Shown here: positions 24,559 through 37,227 of the stretch, piece by piece
How the letters are laid out: every line of letters starts with the position of its first letter
How positions within the stretch are numbered: position 1 is the stretch's first letter
Made by a program: the position numbers and the translations under genes
Notes under the pieces: generated by a model
The model's database searches: none
Seen by the model: only the letters and a program-made list of their open reading frames with translations
Told to the model about the DNA's origin: nothing
Source of the DNA: Bugulina stolonifera
Taxonomy: Eukaryota > Bryozoa > Gymnolaemata > Cheilostomatida > Bugulidae
Direction: 5' to 3'
NCBI GenBank assembly: GCA_935421135.1
Contig: OW285192.1
Span: 2,895,501 to 2,959,500, forward strand
Length of the DNA: 64,000 bases

Positions 24559-25518
24559 CAGGGGTTCTCAAAGGGGAGCCAATGGCCCCCCAGGGTGCCA
24601 CAACAGGGATTTTCAGGGGCCACAGGGCATACATAGTATACATAGTATATTTATATTACTATATAATTTAATAATAATATTATAGTCATTGTACATAGTT
24701 AGTATACAAGTAAATCTGAATACTGAATCTGAATACTTTGAATTTGAAACTCCAAGGCCCAGAAACTACTGTTATCCAGTTGATAGATGCAATCAACCCA
24801 TTTACCCAGAAACTGGCGAATTGGAAGTGCAAGACAGAAGGTGGAGTCTTCAGTTCCTTCCGGAAGCTGTCTGAGTCAATTGGTGCTCAACCAATAAATT
24901 CCAAGCTGAAGTTGAACATTACCGCATATCTTGAGGCGTTGAAAGATGAGTTTCAGCGATATTTCCCCAACCTGGAACCTACATCTCTGAAACTACTGAG
25001 AAATCCATTCCAAACACAAGTAGAGGACATTGAAGATCACCTGCAAGGTGAGCTTATAGAACTAAAAAGGATTCTGGGGTGAGAGATTTATTTGCTGAAG
25101 TATCCCTCAACCAGTTTTGGCACAGAGTGGCATCCAGCTATCCATCAGTAGCCAAGGAATGTCTAAGGATGTTGCTGCCATTTGCAACAACATATCTCTG
25201 CGAGTCAGGATTTTCTACAATGGTGCAGTTGAAAACTAAATCAAGAAACCGCCTTGAAGTAGCCTATGACATCAGATGTGCTTTATTTCAATTGGAACCA
25301 CTATATGAAGAACTTGCAGGCAAACATCAGTGCTCTCACAAACTTTCGTTTGTTTCCTTTTCTGGCTTTATACAAATATGGCAATCTTTCCAATACAGTC
25401 ATTTATATATACTAAAAATTACTGATTTCTGATCATCTGTGTGACCTCTTGTGGGCCATAGGAATTTTAGATTGGGCAAAGTGGGCCCAATGGGTATGAA
25501 GAAGGTTGAGAACCCCTG
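24559..25518 (+). mobile_element. Internally deleted hAT (Buster-like) transposon
   Basis: Perfect 13-bp terminal inverted repeats, CAGGGGTTCTCAA and its complement. They are flanked by an 8-bp duplication with one mismatch (GCCTATCC at 24551-24558, ACCTATCC at 25519-25526). The central TA of the duplication fits the Buster group. The 960-bp element contains only the transposase C-terminus. Confidence 0.9.
24738..25432 (+). pseudogene. hAT transposase C-terminal remnant
   Basis: Two frames (24738-25082 and 25079-25432) together read as the end of a ZBED5/SCAND3-type hAT transposase. The last part has LLPFATTYLCESGFSTMV and KTKSRNRL, the hallmark of the hAT dimerisation region. A one-base shift near 25079 separates the two frames. 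The N-terminal BED finger and most of the catalytic fold are missing, so it cannot transpose alone. Confidence 0.85.
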
Positions 25519-26050
25519 ACCTATCCACTGAAGTATGCATTATTTTATTAGGCCTATCCCTAGCCAAGTAACATTTTTATTCGGAGACACGATCACTCGA
25601 ATTTATTTATTTAAACGACTAATTACTAAACAGACTAACAGTGTTTCGTTTGTGGCCCATGATGATGATTAAAATCAAAAATGGATCAATCATATCATAA
25701 TGACAATAATGACTGGTATATCAATTAATATATATTGAAATTGTAATAAGTATTATTTTCTTATAGCTACAAACAGCTGAGCTTGTAGCTTCATTTGGCA
25801 TTAGAATCCATGGTTACAATAATTATAAATAATATTAATATATTAATATCAGTATTTAATATTTTATTAATATATATGAAATATTTATTGAGTTGTCTTT
25901 GTGATTTAATTATTTATTATTATTATACACATGTAGTTAAATTTATTATCTTTTGGCTATGAACAAGGACTCTCAACACACACATTGTTGAATTATGCCA
26001 GTAGAATATTTATGTTAAAATATTTAATAACTGAGTTATTAACTCGAGTT
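25519..26050. other. No gene seen
   Basis: AT-rich DNA with long TA-rich runs. Confidence 0.5.
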
Positions 26051-26720
26051 TTGATTAGGAAACTAGGAGACTGTACCGTACTTACATCAAGGATGACATC
26101 AAACTCGACCGCTTGGGGCATACCTCAATTTTTGGACATGGTTTAACAGTATGCTGATGCTTTTCCAGTTTACCATCCCATCCTAAAAGGGTCATGTTTG
26201 AAGGTTTTCCAATCTGCAGTTTCTCCAAAACCTTGGACTAATGTATGATACCTTAGATGAACTGGCATCACTTTCATTCGAAATGCAAAGCAATTCAATC
26301 AATCTCTCTACTGCCCACAAGAGAATAATAATTGAGAAACAAGCTTTGTTGCATCTTAAATATCATCTGGTGCGCGTGAGCAAGAAATTGATGGTGTTGC
26401 TGTTACACCCAACACCCATATCAGGAAAATTGAAGGAGTGCAGTTCTTCCAATGAATTATCGTTTCACTGACTGATTGAATGTTTACATCTTGGTCTTCA
26501 CACACATCCGCTGGTCAGTCAGTGTAAAGTGAGTATGAGGGGTTGGTGGATGACCATTTCTGGACTATGGAATAAGCGAGAACTGCTGCTTTGCTGATGA
26601 TGCTACCCGAAGGCTATGCAAAGCATTTACAATCATTTCAGACCATCAATTGGGTATTTTTATTCCCAGGTGTGCAGTCCAATTTCCGGTAGTTTGGTCA
26701 AGTTTTTTAAAAGATTTGCT
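26051..26720 (+). pseudogene. Second hAT-like transposase relic
   Basis: The ORF at 26241-26471 contains LDELASLSFEMQSNSINL and AHKRI, resembling a segment of KIAA1586-like hAT transposases. Neighbouring frames continue with KIEGVQFF and RPSIGYF-like stretches but are broken by many stops and shifts. No ends or target duplication were identified. Confidence 0.4.
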
Positions 26721-27217
26721 AAAATGGAACATGTATTTTTTTATTCTTTTGTGTTAAACATAAAATAACATAATAAACTAGCTATTTCACCAACTAATCT
26801 ATGAAAAAATATTCTCTAGAACCTGATATGGCCAGTTTAAACATGCGGGATGCTAGTAAAAAGTTAACGGAGAAATCGAACCATTGAGTGAGAACTTTTG
26901 TCTCTGTTCTTAATTTAGCTTTCGGATTAACAAAGGAGAGATGATGTTCTAATTCCTTTTTATTCAATCAAACAATTTTAAAATCCCACTAATTTGAATA
27001 TGGGGGGGGGGGGGAGGGTGCTAACTTTGTCGGAAGTTCATACAAGATTACGGTTTTCAGACAAATCATCGATGTCTAGTTATTGACGACCAACGAATAC
27101 AACAGAGAGTAATCGCTGGGAATGAACTTCAATTTTAATTCTATTTGTATTTTGGACATTCTAATTTACTTGAATTTTAGTTTCAACTGCTGGAAAGTCT
27201 TCAGCTATTTTATTAAA
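26721..27217. other. No gene seen
   Basis: AT-rich, with a run of about 13 G at 27003. No feature. Confidence 0.5.
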
Positions 27218-27373
27218 TACAGCGGAGCTTGCTTAATTCAACCTCGAATAATTCCTTGTTGAGCACTGTATAATGGTTGCAATTAAGTGAAGTGATCTTA
27301 CAATTCAAACTCAGGCCTAATTCTAACCAATTATGGCGGTTCTTGGAGTTTGAATTAAGCAAGTTTCACTGTA
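27218..27373. mobile_element. Tc1/mariner (pogo-like) MITE
   Basis: Terminal inverted repeats of about 22 bp: CAGCGGAGCTTGCTTAATTC at the left, and at the right the complement of CAGTGAAACTTGCTTAATTC. TA flanks each end, the typical target duplication of this group. It has no ORF. Confidence 0.8.
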
Positions 27374-27973
27374 GTTTTAAAGGTAGTTGCTGCTCTAAGT
27401 TGTAAGTTTCAGAGGTTTCAAAGCTTGGTGAGTCGTAAATTTGTTTGAATAATTTGCTGCAACTAAAATTAATAATTATTTTAGGACCTGCAATATGCTG
27501 TAGGCCCTACATAATTGCAGTTCTTGCATCGAATTGTAGATATTTATTTTTTAACTATCCTGAGTTATATTTGCACATGCTGGAGTAAATCAATTCAAAT
27601 TGGTGATATTTTACACTACTGTCAAAATTATTGGAATTACTTCCGGTTTCGGCTTTATTTGTGAGCATATATATTTTCACCATATATTAGCAGCTTAACC
27701 CGTCTATTAAAAGTCTATCATGATGTCAGTAGTATCCAGTAGTAGGCTGCAGAAGAAGATTTAGTAAAGTTCATTCAGCTAATATTTCCTAAAATGGCAA
27801 ATCAAATTGTAACCAAAACGTATATGCAATGAGTAAGAAGGTACATGTAATATGGGTATTGGTTATTTACCATGTGGTATAAAACTGGTAGGTAGCTAAT
27901 TTTACCAAGATTAAGAAAAAACCAATAGGTTGAACATGTATTTGCCAAAATTGAGAATATTATAGCCAGTCAT
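27374..27973. other. No gene seen
   Basis: AT-rich intergenic DNA. Confidence 0.5.
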
Positions 27974-28960
27974 GCCCAAGGTGCCATCTTATCGGGCTCT
28001 AAGAAAGAAGGCGGAAGAGAAGAGATAAAGAGCATGTGAAGCTTCTAGAAAGAGCTACACCAATATGACAGAAGAACAGCCCCAGAAGCGAAGAGAAAGA
28101 GATAGAGAATGGAGAAGGTGTTACAATGCTAAAAAGAAAAAGCAAATGGAGGAAGCAGAGGCTAGAGAAAAGGCTGCTTCTGAAGAGAAGAAAGTATTAA
28201 AACGAAAGGAGCAGCTTCGTAAAGCACAACAAAAATATAGAGAAACTGTAAGTGTGTTACATTTAATATGATAGTTTAACATGAACATGCAATATAATAT
28301 GTATATTGTAACCATACTCACTGTTGTATTGTACATGGAAATGAATTAGCTCAATTCACCCAGGCTCGGCTTGGAAAATCTGCCCAGACTGCTACTAGTG
28401 CTACATCTGGTCCTACATCAACAACATCTACTGCATCAACATTTGTTGTATTATGCAAACCCCGTAAAAAGGCACCAAATACTAGTAGTCCTCAAGTTCA
28501 GTAGTCCTAAAGTTGTAAACAACGTAATAAAAAAGACTACCTCAAGGAAGGCTGAGCAACTTTCCAACTTTTCCACATCGAGAAGTCAGCTGAGAGAACT
28601 GCAATATCTACAGTAATGAAGTCAACTCCCAATCTGCTTTCGCACAACAAACAACTTCTCTCAGAATTTCTATCAAGATATAGAATTCAAATGGAACTAC
28701 TATGGTAGCTGTCATGGAAAAGTGCCCTCTGATGGTGAGTCAGCATTGATTAATTCCTTCCTCAGCAGGCAAATCATCAGCCAAGGTACAGTTGTGGATT
28801 CAGATAGAGATGTGTTTACTTTGTGCAATGCATCCAACTTTAATACACCTCACTGCTGTTCACAGCGTCATTTCTATTTCTTGGACAGGGACTGAATTGC
28901 CAAGTTCTTTACCAACAACCAGATAGTGTGAGCATTCTTAAAAGAACTAGGTCAGTACAC
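27974..28960 (+). pseudogene. Transposon-associated gene relic
   Basis: Starting at ATG 27974, a very basic, charged helix-rich region reads through one TAA (28026) to 28249, where a GTAAGT donor follows. It is full of Arg/Lys/Glu (KRRERDREWRRCYNAKKKK). A Ser/Thr-rich second exon begins near 28363, then comes a degenerate stretch with WNYYGSCHGKVPSDGESAL. A similar lay-out, basic coil followed by an H-G-K...D-G motif, occurs in multicopy proteins of cnidarian and sponge transposons, from my general knowledge of such families. Several in-frame stops make this copy dead. The element family is not named. Confidence 0.4.
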
Positions 28961-29169
28961 CAAATCACGTACTCAGGAAATAAGAATTCAGTGATACTTA
29001 TAGCCAATAGCTAATGTGTGTCCATGGTTGGCACCTTCATTACTATTACTAACATTGGGTTAATCACAATGTAAGCTATTCTACATATATTTTTAATACC
29101 TACATGTAGTGTGATAGGTGTCCATCATGTTATTTATTGCTGTGGTATTGATCGTAATAATGAATAAAT

Positions 29170-29975
29170 ATATATTCGACCAGTACTTTGCGGGGAGGGA
29201 AAACAAGACCTTAATGAGGCACAGGTTGTTCAGCGTGAGGCAAAAGGAAGGGGAGGGAACTCAAGAGTTTATACAAAGGGTTATGGCAAGCGCAGGACAG
29301 TGCCAGTTTGGGGTGGTGAGTGATGAGATTGCCATGCACATAATCATCAAAGGCCTTCTCCAAGAGGATTTAAAGTCAGAACTGTTGAGAAACGCGCACT
29401 GAAAATGGCAGATGTAACAGTGGCGATAGAAAAATGTGAGACAGCCTCAAGGACAATAAGGGAGTTGACAAGTGAAGGAAGGGAAATAGAGTGGCAGCGG
29501 TTAGAGAACCAGCGAATAAAGGCGCAGGGAGAGGAAAATGCAACCAATGCAGGAGCACGGGACACTTCTTATGACAATGTCTGCAAGCATCGTGCTACTG
29601 TTGCGAGGGCAAGGGACATATCGCAACAGATTGCAAGACGACCTCAAGGAGGAGAAGCCACAGAAACCAGAAGAACCGAGGAAATAATAGCTATAGAGGA
29701 AAAAGTAGACAGTGCAGAGGGAGGACAACACTAAGAAGGGATGGAGGAAGGGAAGATTCACAGGCTACAGGGGCCCCAGAGGAGAGCGACGAGTCCTTAT
29801 GACTAGGCTCACTTCTGGAGGGCCCAGAGGACCACCAGATTAAACTTAGAATCAGTCCACAAGAACTTCTGTTCAGGATAGATACGGGGGCAGACATCGA
29901 TTATAAGCCTCGAGGAGAAGAATCTATTGAGACTGCCCATCACAGGGGGTAAACGCTTACAGGATAGAGCACTAC
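29170..29975 (+). pseudogene. Ty3/Gypsy-type Gag and protease relic
   Basis: 29180-29400 reads as the end of a Gag capsid (RHRLFSVRQKEGEGTQEFIQ, then GLLQEDLKSELL). In another frame at 29530-29640 two CCHC zinc knuckles are visible, C-N-Q-C...H....C with one stop inside, and CYCCEGKGHIATDC. Further on, near 29877, FRIDTGADI is the start of a retropepsin. After that the element is cut off; no reverse transcriptase is found. Three frames and stops show it is inactive. Confidence 0.75.
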
Positions 29976-30084
29976 AAGGGGATTGGGGTGCATAGAAAGG
30001 GCTGATGAGCTCAAGATTAATTTGATGTTGGAATGCTTAGGTATTAATTGTTTCTGCACAGCGGGTGAACTTCATAGTAGCTGC

Positions 30085-30310
30085 TAAATTATGTATGTAC
30101 ATCTGTACATACATACATGTACAGATGTACATGTACATACATGCATGTACATACATAAATGTCTATGCATACATGTACATACATGTACATGCATGTACAT
30201 ACATACATGTGCATACATGCGTACGTACATACATACATGTACGTACATACATGAACATACATACATTTAAATACATACATGCATGTACATACATCATACA
30301 TACATACATA
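30085..30310. repeat. ACATGTACATAC-type simple repeat
   Basis: Self-complementary ACAT/GTAC words for over 200 bp. ORFs here on both strands are an effect of the repeat. Confidence 0.9.
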
Positions 30311-30715
30311 CTATTTCCTGCAAGCTTTTCTATCCCCCTTTCGTAACGTTTTTTCTATTTTTTAGGAGATTCCAACAGCAAAATTGGGGTCAATAGTTGT
30401 ATAGAGTTATTTCAGATAAGATTTTATATTCCATTACTTGAACCATATCATCACCACTACTAGTCTTGTTGAGCCTAATCACAATCATGGAATTGCGCCG
30501 TCGGTTTCGGTTTTCACTTGGAAACCTTGTGGTTTTTGAACCGAGAGAGGATAAAAACTGAAAGATGAATGATAGTGGAACATGGTGCAGTTCATAGTCA
30601 CTATTTTCTTCTGCCCATTGGTTCTGCAAGGGATAGATTCAAATATGTATTCCCATGTGGAAGCTTCAACTCTTCATGTTGTAGATAAGTAAGTTTATAT
30701 TTGTATAGATTGACG

Positions 30716-33700
30716 ATGGTCGAAGCTATTAAAGCCGAGTGTGGATTCTGTCTCAGGAAAGATGGCAATCTAGAAGATCCCAGATCTCTACCCTGTACAC
30801 ATGTACATTGTTTACAGTGTCTAATAGGATACCTGGGAGTCAATGGGATAGTTAGATGTCCCTTCTGTAGGTACGTAGTGTTCTAGCCAGGTATATATTG
30901 TGTACCTAGAATATTGTATAACCTACTGTATGCGTGTATGCAAATAACTTCATTTAATATTCTAACTGATTTATCGAAACATGCGCAGGTGCGATATTTG
31001 AATTCTCTGATACATGTGTGTTGGTTTATTGCAGTAAAACTAAATTAAAATGTCGCTAGTGTTTGTCTACTATGCACTATGTCACTAACTCTGTATTTGA
31101 AATCTAGATATTTGGACAAAACGTGCACCCACCGGTAGTTGGTAGTGTGACTTTAAATAGTGAAGCACTGTAGGAAACTCCAGTTTGGTAAAGGACATAA
31201 ATTTGAACGACCAATGAGTTTTATTAAACCACTACTGTCTCACCATTCAATATTTGCAAAGAATACTGGTCATCTTATTTCATGAAGATTGATGTGCTGT
31301 TTGTCTTTGTAAACCTAGTGGCAGCCAAGATAAACTCATTTGAATATTGGCTATTATGACCTCCATTCAGCATTGAGACCTGTTAAGTTCCTATGGTTAT
31401 GCCTGTTCTAAGTCTATACTTGTAACTTATGTACATAGGTAAGCTACTAACATAAAATAGCCCAGTAATCTTATTGAGCCAACACCAACTGTCATTCTAT
31501 AAATAACTCTTGTGCACAGTGATGAATAAGTAAGTTAGGGTCATGCCCACAAAAAAAATGCAATGCATTGCAAGTCCTATGGCTATCTCTGTAGCACAGT
31601 TTTATATTAACTGCATGAGAGCTTCCAAAATTCCCAGCATAGGCTGATTGAAGGTGAAATCAGCCAATATTAAAATAGGGTTTTCTTGGCAGCTGCTAGG
31701 TTACCAAAGACAAACAACACATCAATCTTACTGAAAAAGGATGGACAAGATTATTTGAAAATATTGAATGGTGCGACAGTAGTGGTTTAACCGGTTGAAA
31801 CGACAATTTCATGTTGATATATGACTTTTAAAATCAGCTAGTCCAATACCATATTTTAACATTATGTACATATCCGACATGTATATATTTATCAGGGAAG
31901 TGTTTGATGTAGAGTTAGACACTCTTCCTCTCTCCAACACCAGAGAGGATGTACCTACAAACTGTGATAGTTGTACTAAAGAGGAAGCAACTGATCAACC
32001 TGCTATTTGTTACTGTACAACTTGCTCTACTAAATACTGTGCTACACATAAAGAGGTAGGTGCACTTAACTATGCTATCTCTCTCATACTAGTAGCATAC
32101 AGGGTATTTATATACATATCTGCTCACAATCAACCAACCGGCTGTCATATTCTTCCCAAACCCATGTTAACATCGTACATGTACGTGGAAGGTATGTGCA
32201 GGGCCAAACAGTAAATAGAATCATGGGAAGTTGTCTGCCCAGGAGAGAAATTTAAGGTGCAGTTCTCGGTGGTCTGTTTATATTGGACAAATTTTGCCAA
32301 AAACTTATGCAACGTCCTCTATCGTAATTTGCTTATATCACCAAAATACAATAACACTTTTGAGATAGATTAAAATTTTTTTAATATTGAATAAATTTTT
32401 ATCTTAAATACAAATAAACATTTCAAAATGAGGCTAATAAAATATTGCAACGAAAATTAAATCTGAAATCTGATTTGTTGAATGTCACATAGAAGATTGT
32501 CTTCTAATTAATTACTCGATGGTATCAATCTATGCATGTACCAGATTTGAAAATAATCTAATGATATCAGTTTTGGAAGGATGCAGCTAACTCAATTGTG
32601 GTCACCGATAACTCGGTGACGCACTGAAATAGACTGTGACTGAGATAGACACATAAATGCCCTTTCAAAACGCAAATTAGATGGAAAATGATTCTTCAGT
32701 CTTCAACTGCAGCTTCATGAAAGTGTCTTGCACACTTGACCGGTGGAATTAGAGATTGAATCATGAGGATAAAAACTTCAAATTATGAAGTGTAGCTTAT
32801 AGATACTGCCGGTTACTATATACATGTAACTTTCTACCATCATTACAGCTCCAGTGGACCTTTCACATTTTAGGCACATGATCTCAATGGAGTCCACCCT
32901 ATGATTACCATCATAGAGTATAGAACACAGGCTATGAAACTAGAACCAAGGCTATGTAATGAACACAAAGAGTTGGCATACTGCAGTGGATGCAGATATT
33001 GCCTTTCTCTCTTCTGTATGCATTGCCTTAACAGTTTAGATGGCTGTACAGATGGTGAGTTTAGTACAATATACATTCAAGTGGTGTTTAGATGGTGAAT
33101 ATTATTTGTATTTTTTTGGTTGCCATTCTCAGAGACAAACTACTATCAACTAGTTGAGGTGGTACTTGAAGCTGTGTAACATCTTGTGCAGTTCTAGAAC
33201 TTTCTGTTGATTTGTCATAAAATATAGTAAAGATGTAATTTATGTGTTTGTAGGTTCAGCTCACAAACTGCTGCCTCTGAATGAGTTGATTGCTGAGCTG
33301 TCTAAAGAGGTGGATAAATTGAGATCAGAAATATATGAAAGAGAAGATAAACTATCAGCTCTATTTAAACAGACATCTAGAATCATATGTGATTATGATA
33401 CTGATACTATAGATATGATTCACACTCTACACAAGACACGTGATGAGCAGGTACAATACTGTACACTACTTTAATAGACTTGAATTCATAGACTCTATTT
33501 TGCTTACTAAATTTCAGTTCTATTCCAGTCGTCTACTGTTGAATATTTATGACTGTATTACACTGTTTGTATTGAATCCTTTTGTACAGGCTTGGAGCCA
33601 TTCAATAGAATAGATTGTCCATTACATTAGACTATATTAGATTTCCGTTGAGCACTGATATGTCCAAGTATTCTATTTATAGCTCAGGAATATCCAACTG

Positions 33701-36700
33701 AAGTATGAAAAGTTGGAAGAAGAACTGCTAGAGTTGAGAAAAAATATAAAATCTGAACTGAGTAGGTTCATGGAACAGGATGTTGGAGTGAAACTGTGTG
33801 ATTTGAGTAAACATAGACTTCAGATTGAAGCTAGACTCAAACACAATCACCAGGTAAGTGTTTAATTTATATGCAGTAAATATACATGTACATGTATAAT
33901 ATAGTAATAGTATATATTATACATGTCCATTTATAATATCGTACTATGTCATACATGTACATGATTGTATAATGTTATACAATGTATATTATGGTTTCAG
34001 GCTGATTTTGTCTGGAATTATGTAGTTTTGAAGTTGCATGTTTCACTTGTAGGTTGATGTGATAAATAAACATGCAGAGACAATGGAAGCGATTAAGAAG
34101 CTGATATCAGGTGAACTACCAACTCTGGAAATACAGAATATGACTGCCTTAGAGGTCAAAGGTTAGATATTTTGGAGTTGAAATTCTTTTCTGTACAAGG
34201 AAATTGTTCTAACTAGCTTTGTGGGTCTTTGCTGTTTATATATTTGTAATGAAATAATAATACATGTAGACAAAGTGTCTAACATCAACATTTACTCCAT
34301 ATTATTGTAGATGAGCGGAGAGAGATAGAAGTAGAAGTTGACATCTCTCAACATGGATTTCTAGATTTAGTACATGGACTGACAACTCTCGATACACTAC
34401 CAAAACACTTAACTCTTTTACACACGGTATATCTGCCTGACTTCTGTACCTCAGTATGTGGTTATGACGGTAACACTTATGTTGGTTTAGATAGTGGTAG
34501 AGTGTGTATAATAGATGAGTACCACCTGCCCAGTGAACCAGTAGTGTCATTTGGTATAGATGTAGAAGGTGTCACAGTCTATAAGGACAGAATGTACTGT
34601 CTAGTAAGTGGGGAACCATACACAGTCAGTGTACATGACCTGCCAACTGGTCAACTCATCACTAGCTGGACTCATGAAGATAACAGCTATGGTGATTATA
34701 ACAAACTAGCAATCGTTGATGACCAGGTGATTGTACCAGACAGGCAGAACAAGAGGCTGACGGTGTACTCTCTTACTGGGGAGGTAGTGAAATACATTCC
34801 TTGTCCTTTACCTGATGACAATGTAGTATGCATGTGTGCTGTAGATGATCACTCTGTTGTTGTTTCTGAGAATCAGACTTCTAAAGTATTTAAAGTGAAT
34901 CTTACTAGTGGAGAAGTTATCTGGACATGTGAACAAGTAGACAGACCTCAAGGTGTAGCATACCACGGAGGTAGAGTATTTATATCTCTTGAAGGCAACA
35001 CAACTAGAGTCTGTATACTGGATGGGAAAACAGGTAAGACTAAAGCTCCTAATAGACTAAGAACAATGTATATGTACATGTATATGCAGACAACCTATTA
35101 CTCCTCTTATTACATACATGTACATGTATATTGTCATGAAATTTTTAATGCTCAACTTTGTTTCTCGTTGGCATGGCTCTATAGGGAATGCATACTGCCA
35201 GGCCACCAGTGACCTTGATTGATATTCAGTCAATAACTAAAGCTGATTTTGAATAAGTTATATAATTGGAGTTGTGTATCCAATATTAACCAATCACAAC
35301 AGCGCTCCATAACACCGGAGACTGAAAAGACCAACATGTTGGTCTTCTCATGGCCGAAAAAATCTCGTGCCGATTTGCTTTAGAACAATCAGCCTCTCAT
35401 GTACCCAAACTTTTACTCTAATGCTGTTTTGTGCGTTTCTTTATATACATGTACATGTGTGAGTCTATCACAACGGTGTTATCATATACATACATGTTTA
35501 GGCCATATTCTTATGTGGAAGGAATATATTTCTTGGCAGCTATAGACTTCCACATCAGTAAAGCTAACCAATCTCTGACTGGGGTGTGAACCCGAGGCTC
35601 TACCTGGTTGCCTAGTGCAATGGAAAGAACACATTACCATTACACCACCTGCGTACTGCACCAACTGCACTCCTCTATGGCTGCCCAGAGATGAATCCGC
35701 TGCAGGAAAAAGATCACTTATGAAAAGTACGACCATAAACCTTTAACACCACTTGGGTATATAGCAAGGTGGCCATAGAGGAGTGTGCCGTGTGCAGTTG
35801 GTTCAGTGCACACGTACTTTGCACTGCCAAAGCTTCCTTTATTAAAGAAGGAAGCCGAGCTGTTGTAGTGGTAGCATGTGTTCTGTCCACTGTACTAGGC
35901 GATTAGGTGCCGTATATCCTCCGGTTCAAACCCTAGTCAGGGATGAGTTATTTTCACAGATGTGGAACCAAGTGTATGGCTGTTCAGAAATATATTCCTT
36001 ACAGGAAAATGTATATACATATATATATTGTCTAATTTTAATGATATGAGGTAATACTGTGGTGAAACAGCCTCCATGGTAATGGCACCTAGGCCAGCCA
36101 CACTGACAATATCATTAGCTGACAATTTACCTTATTCATATACTGTTATTCACATATCCATGCATCGTCTACCTATTATTATCTATGCATTCAATACCCT
36201 ATTATCCACTGCGTGTCTTATATACATGTCTGTATTAGCAATCAAGGCTTGGAATTACTCTCTATTGCAACTTGGTTTTTCCCACATTTATACTTATTTA
36301 GTAATTTTCTGTCCTCATTTGATTGCATATTGTTAGTCTTTTGCCACTTTATACTGTAACTACCTGGCCGACCTTATGGATTTAACTCATATTTACACAC
36401 GACATGCTTTTACCTATTGTAAGCACTTTTTGTGCAATGGCCGACCTTTTCATATGGCCAAGTCGGGCAGAACCAGACATATTGTTGCGCAAGTTCCGGA
36501 GCCGACCCCCTGTCGGCCGCCCGATACCATGTCGTACCATTTTTGCCGGAAGTTTGTTATGTATATAAGGCAGAGCATTTTCTATTGTGAATCAGTTGTT
36601 GATTGCGCTTGAATAAAGCAACATCTAACTCAACCTACAGAGGCTTACTCTTTAGGCGGGTAACTCCGCCTGAGAATCCTTTGGATTCAGTACGGCTCGA

Positions 36701-37227
36701 GTTCACCTCATCCTAGGCTAAGCATATCTCTATCCACCCCTTAGGCTTAGGCCGATCCCGGGTTCTAAATGAACCTAGCGTCGGACTTAGGTTCTCAAGG
36801 TTAGATCTTCTTCACTACACTCCCTCGGAGTATAAACTCTACTAGACCTACGTTGGTCCTGAGCTCCAATGAGTCTCGGCATCTGCCTACGTCTAAGATA
36901 ATCTACAATCTACACTAATAAGAGCACCCGTAACTGTTCACTCTTTTATGTAATGAGCAGAAGGTACACTTGGTCGGCCTCTACCACCTTCCAAGCCCTT
37001 CACATACGTGTAGCCCTCGGCTCTCGTATGATCATCTAGCTCAAAAACATTACAATACCCCCAGTACAGTGTGAATATATTCTTGTATTTTAGGAGACTT
37101 GCTGACAGAGATATCGGATCCGGTAATAAGAACCAGGTATGATGTACTCGATCTCCACGTCTCGGGAAACATTCTGATTGTGCCAAGATGCCATGAAAGC
37201 CAAATTTTATTTTTTCAGATGGATTAA
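30716..37227 (+). CDS. TRIM-like RING/B-box/coiled-coil/beta-propeller protein
   Basis: Predicted E3 ubiquitin ligase-like protein. Exons: 30716-30870, 31896-32055, 32874-33054, 33254-33450, 33683-33853, 34053-34161, 34311-35033, 37094-37227. All are GT-AG with matching phases, about 609 residues. A RING finger comes first (CGFCLRKDG...CTHVHCLQC...CPFC). Then a B-box 1-like block (CDSC...CYCTTC...CATH) and a B-box 2 (LCNEHKELAYCSGC...CMHC) follow. Next is a long coiled coil over exons 4-6 (residues about 235-390), then NHL/PQQ-like propeller blades in exon 7 (LYCL-type strands, VYSLTGEVV, VNLTSGEVIW, VCILDGKTG). The last exon finishes a blade. TRIM-NHL proteins use the propeller to bind RNA or protein; the partner here is unknown. 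The last intron holds two SINEs and a solo LTR that ends 39 bp before the final exon. Confidence 0.88.
31215..31812. mobile_element. Foldback element in TRIM-like intron 1
   Basis: Two arms of roughly 175 bp (about 31215-31385 and 31635-31812) are diverged reverse complements. Shared words include TTAAACCACTACTGTC, CACCATTCAATATTT and GATTGATGTGYTGTTTGTCT. The middle is about 250 bp. No ORF. Confidence 0.75.
35503..35736 (-). mobile_element. tRNA-derived SINE, minus copy
   Basis: Reverse complement shows GTGGTGTAATGGTAATGTG (A-box-like) and GGGTTCACACCCCAGTCAG (B-box). It is arranged head to head with the copy at 35770, within the last intron of the TRIM-like gene. Confidence 0.65.
35770..36005 (+). 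mobile_element. tRNA-derived SINE, plus copy
   Basis: GTTGTAGTGGTAGCATGTG is A-box-like and CCGGTTCAAACCCTAGTCAG is the B-box. The body then shares GGAATATATTTCT-like sequence, in inverse orientation, with the minus copy. Confidence 0.65.
36266..37054 (+). mobile_element. Solo LTR in the last TRIM-like intron
   Basis: Runs from TGCAACTTGG to AACATTACA, 789 bp, the same length as the copy at 11455-12243. TATATAAGG near 36562 and AATAAAG at 36612 fit LTR promoter and poly(A) signals. GGCGGGTAACTCCGCC and the repeated GAGTCT/TAGG blocks match the other copies. No clear target duplication remains. Confidence 0.75.

Noticed and set aside
30065..30346. ORFs on both strands with Tyr/His/Thr/Met-rich repeats
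   Set aside because: Translation of ACATGTAC simple repeat.
35860..35945. tRNA gene at the GGTTCAAACCC block
   Set aside because: Cloverleaf cannot be closed and the same block recurs in a dispersed SINE family.
36353..37058. LTR boundary at 36355 with ATAC on both sides
   Set aside because: Homology to the other LTR copies continues about 90 bp further upstream to 36266, so the ATAC match is likely chance.
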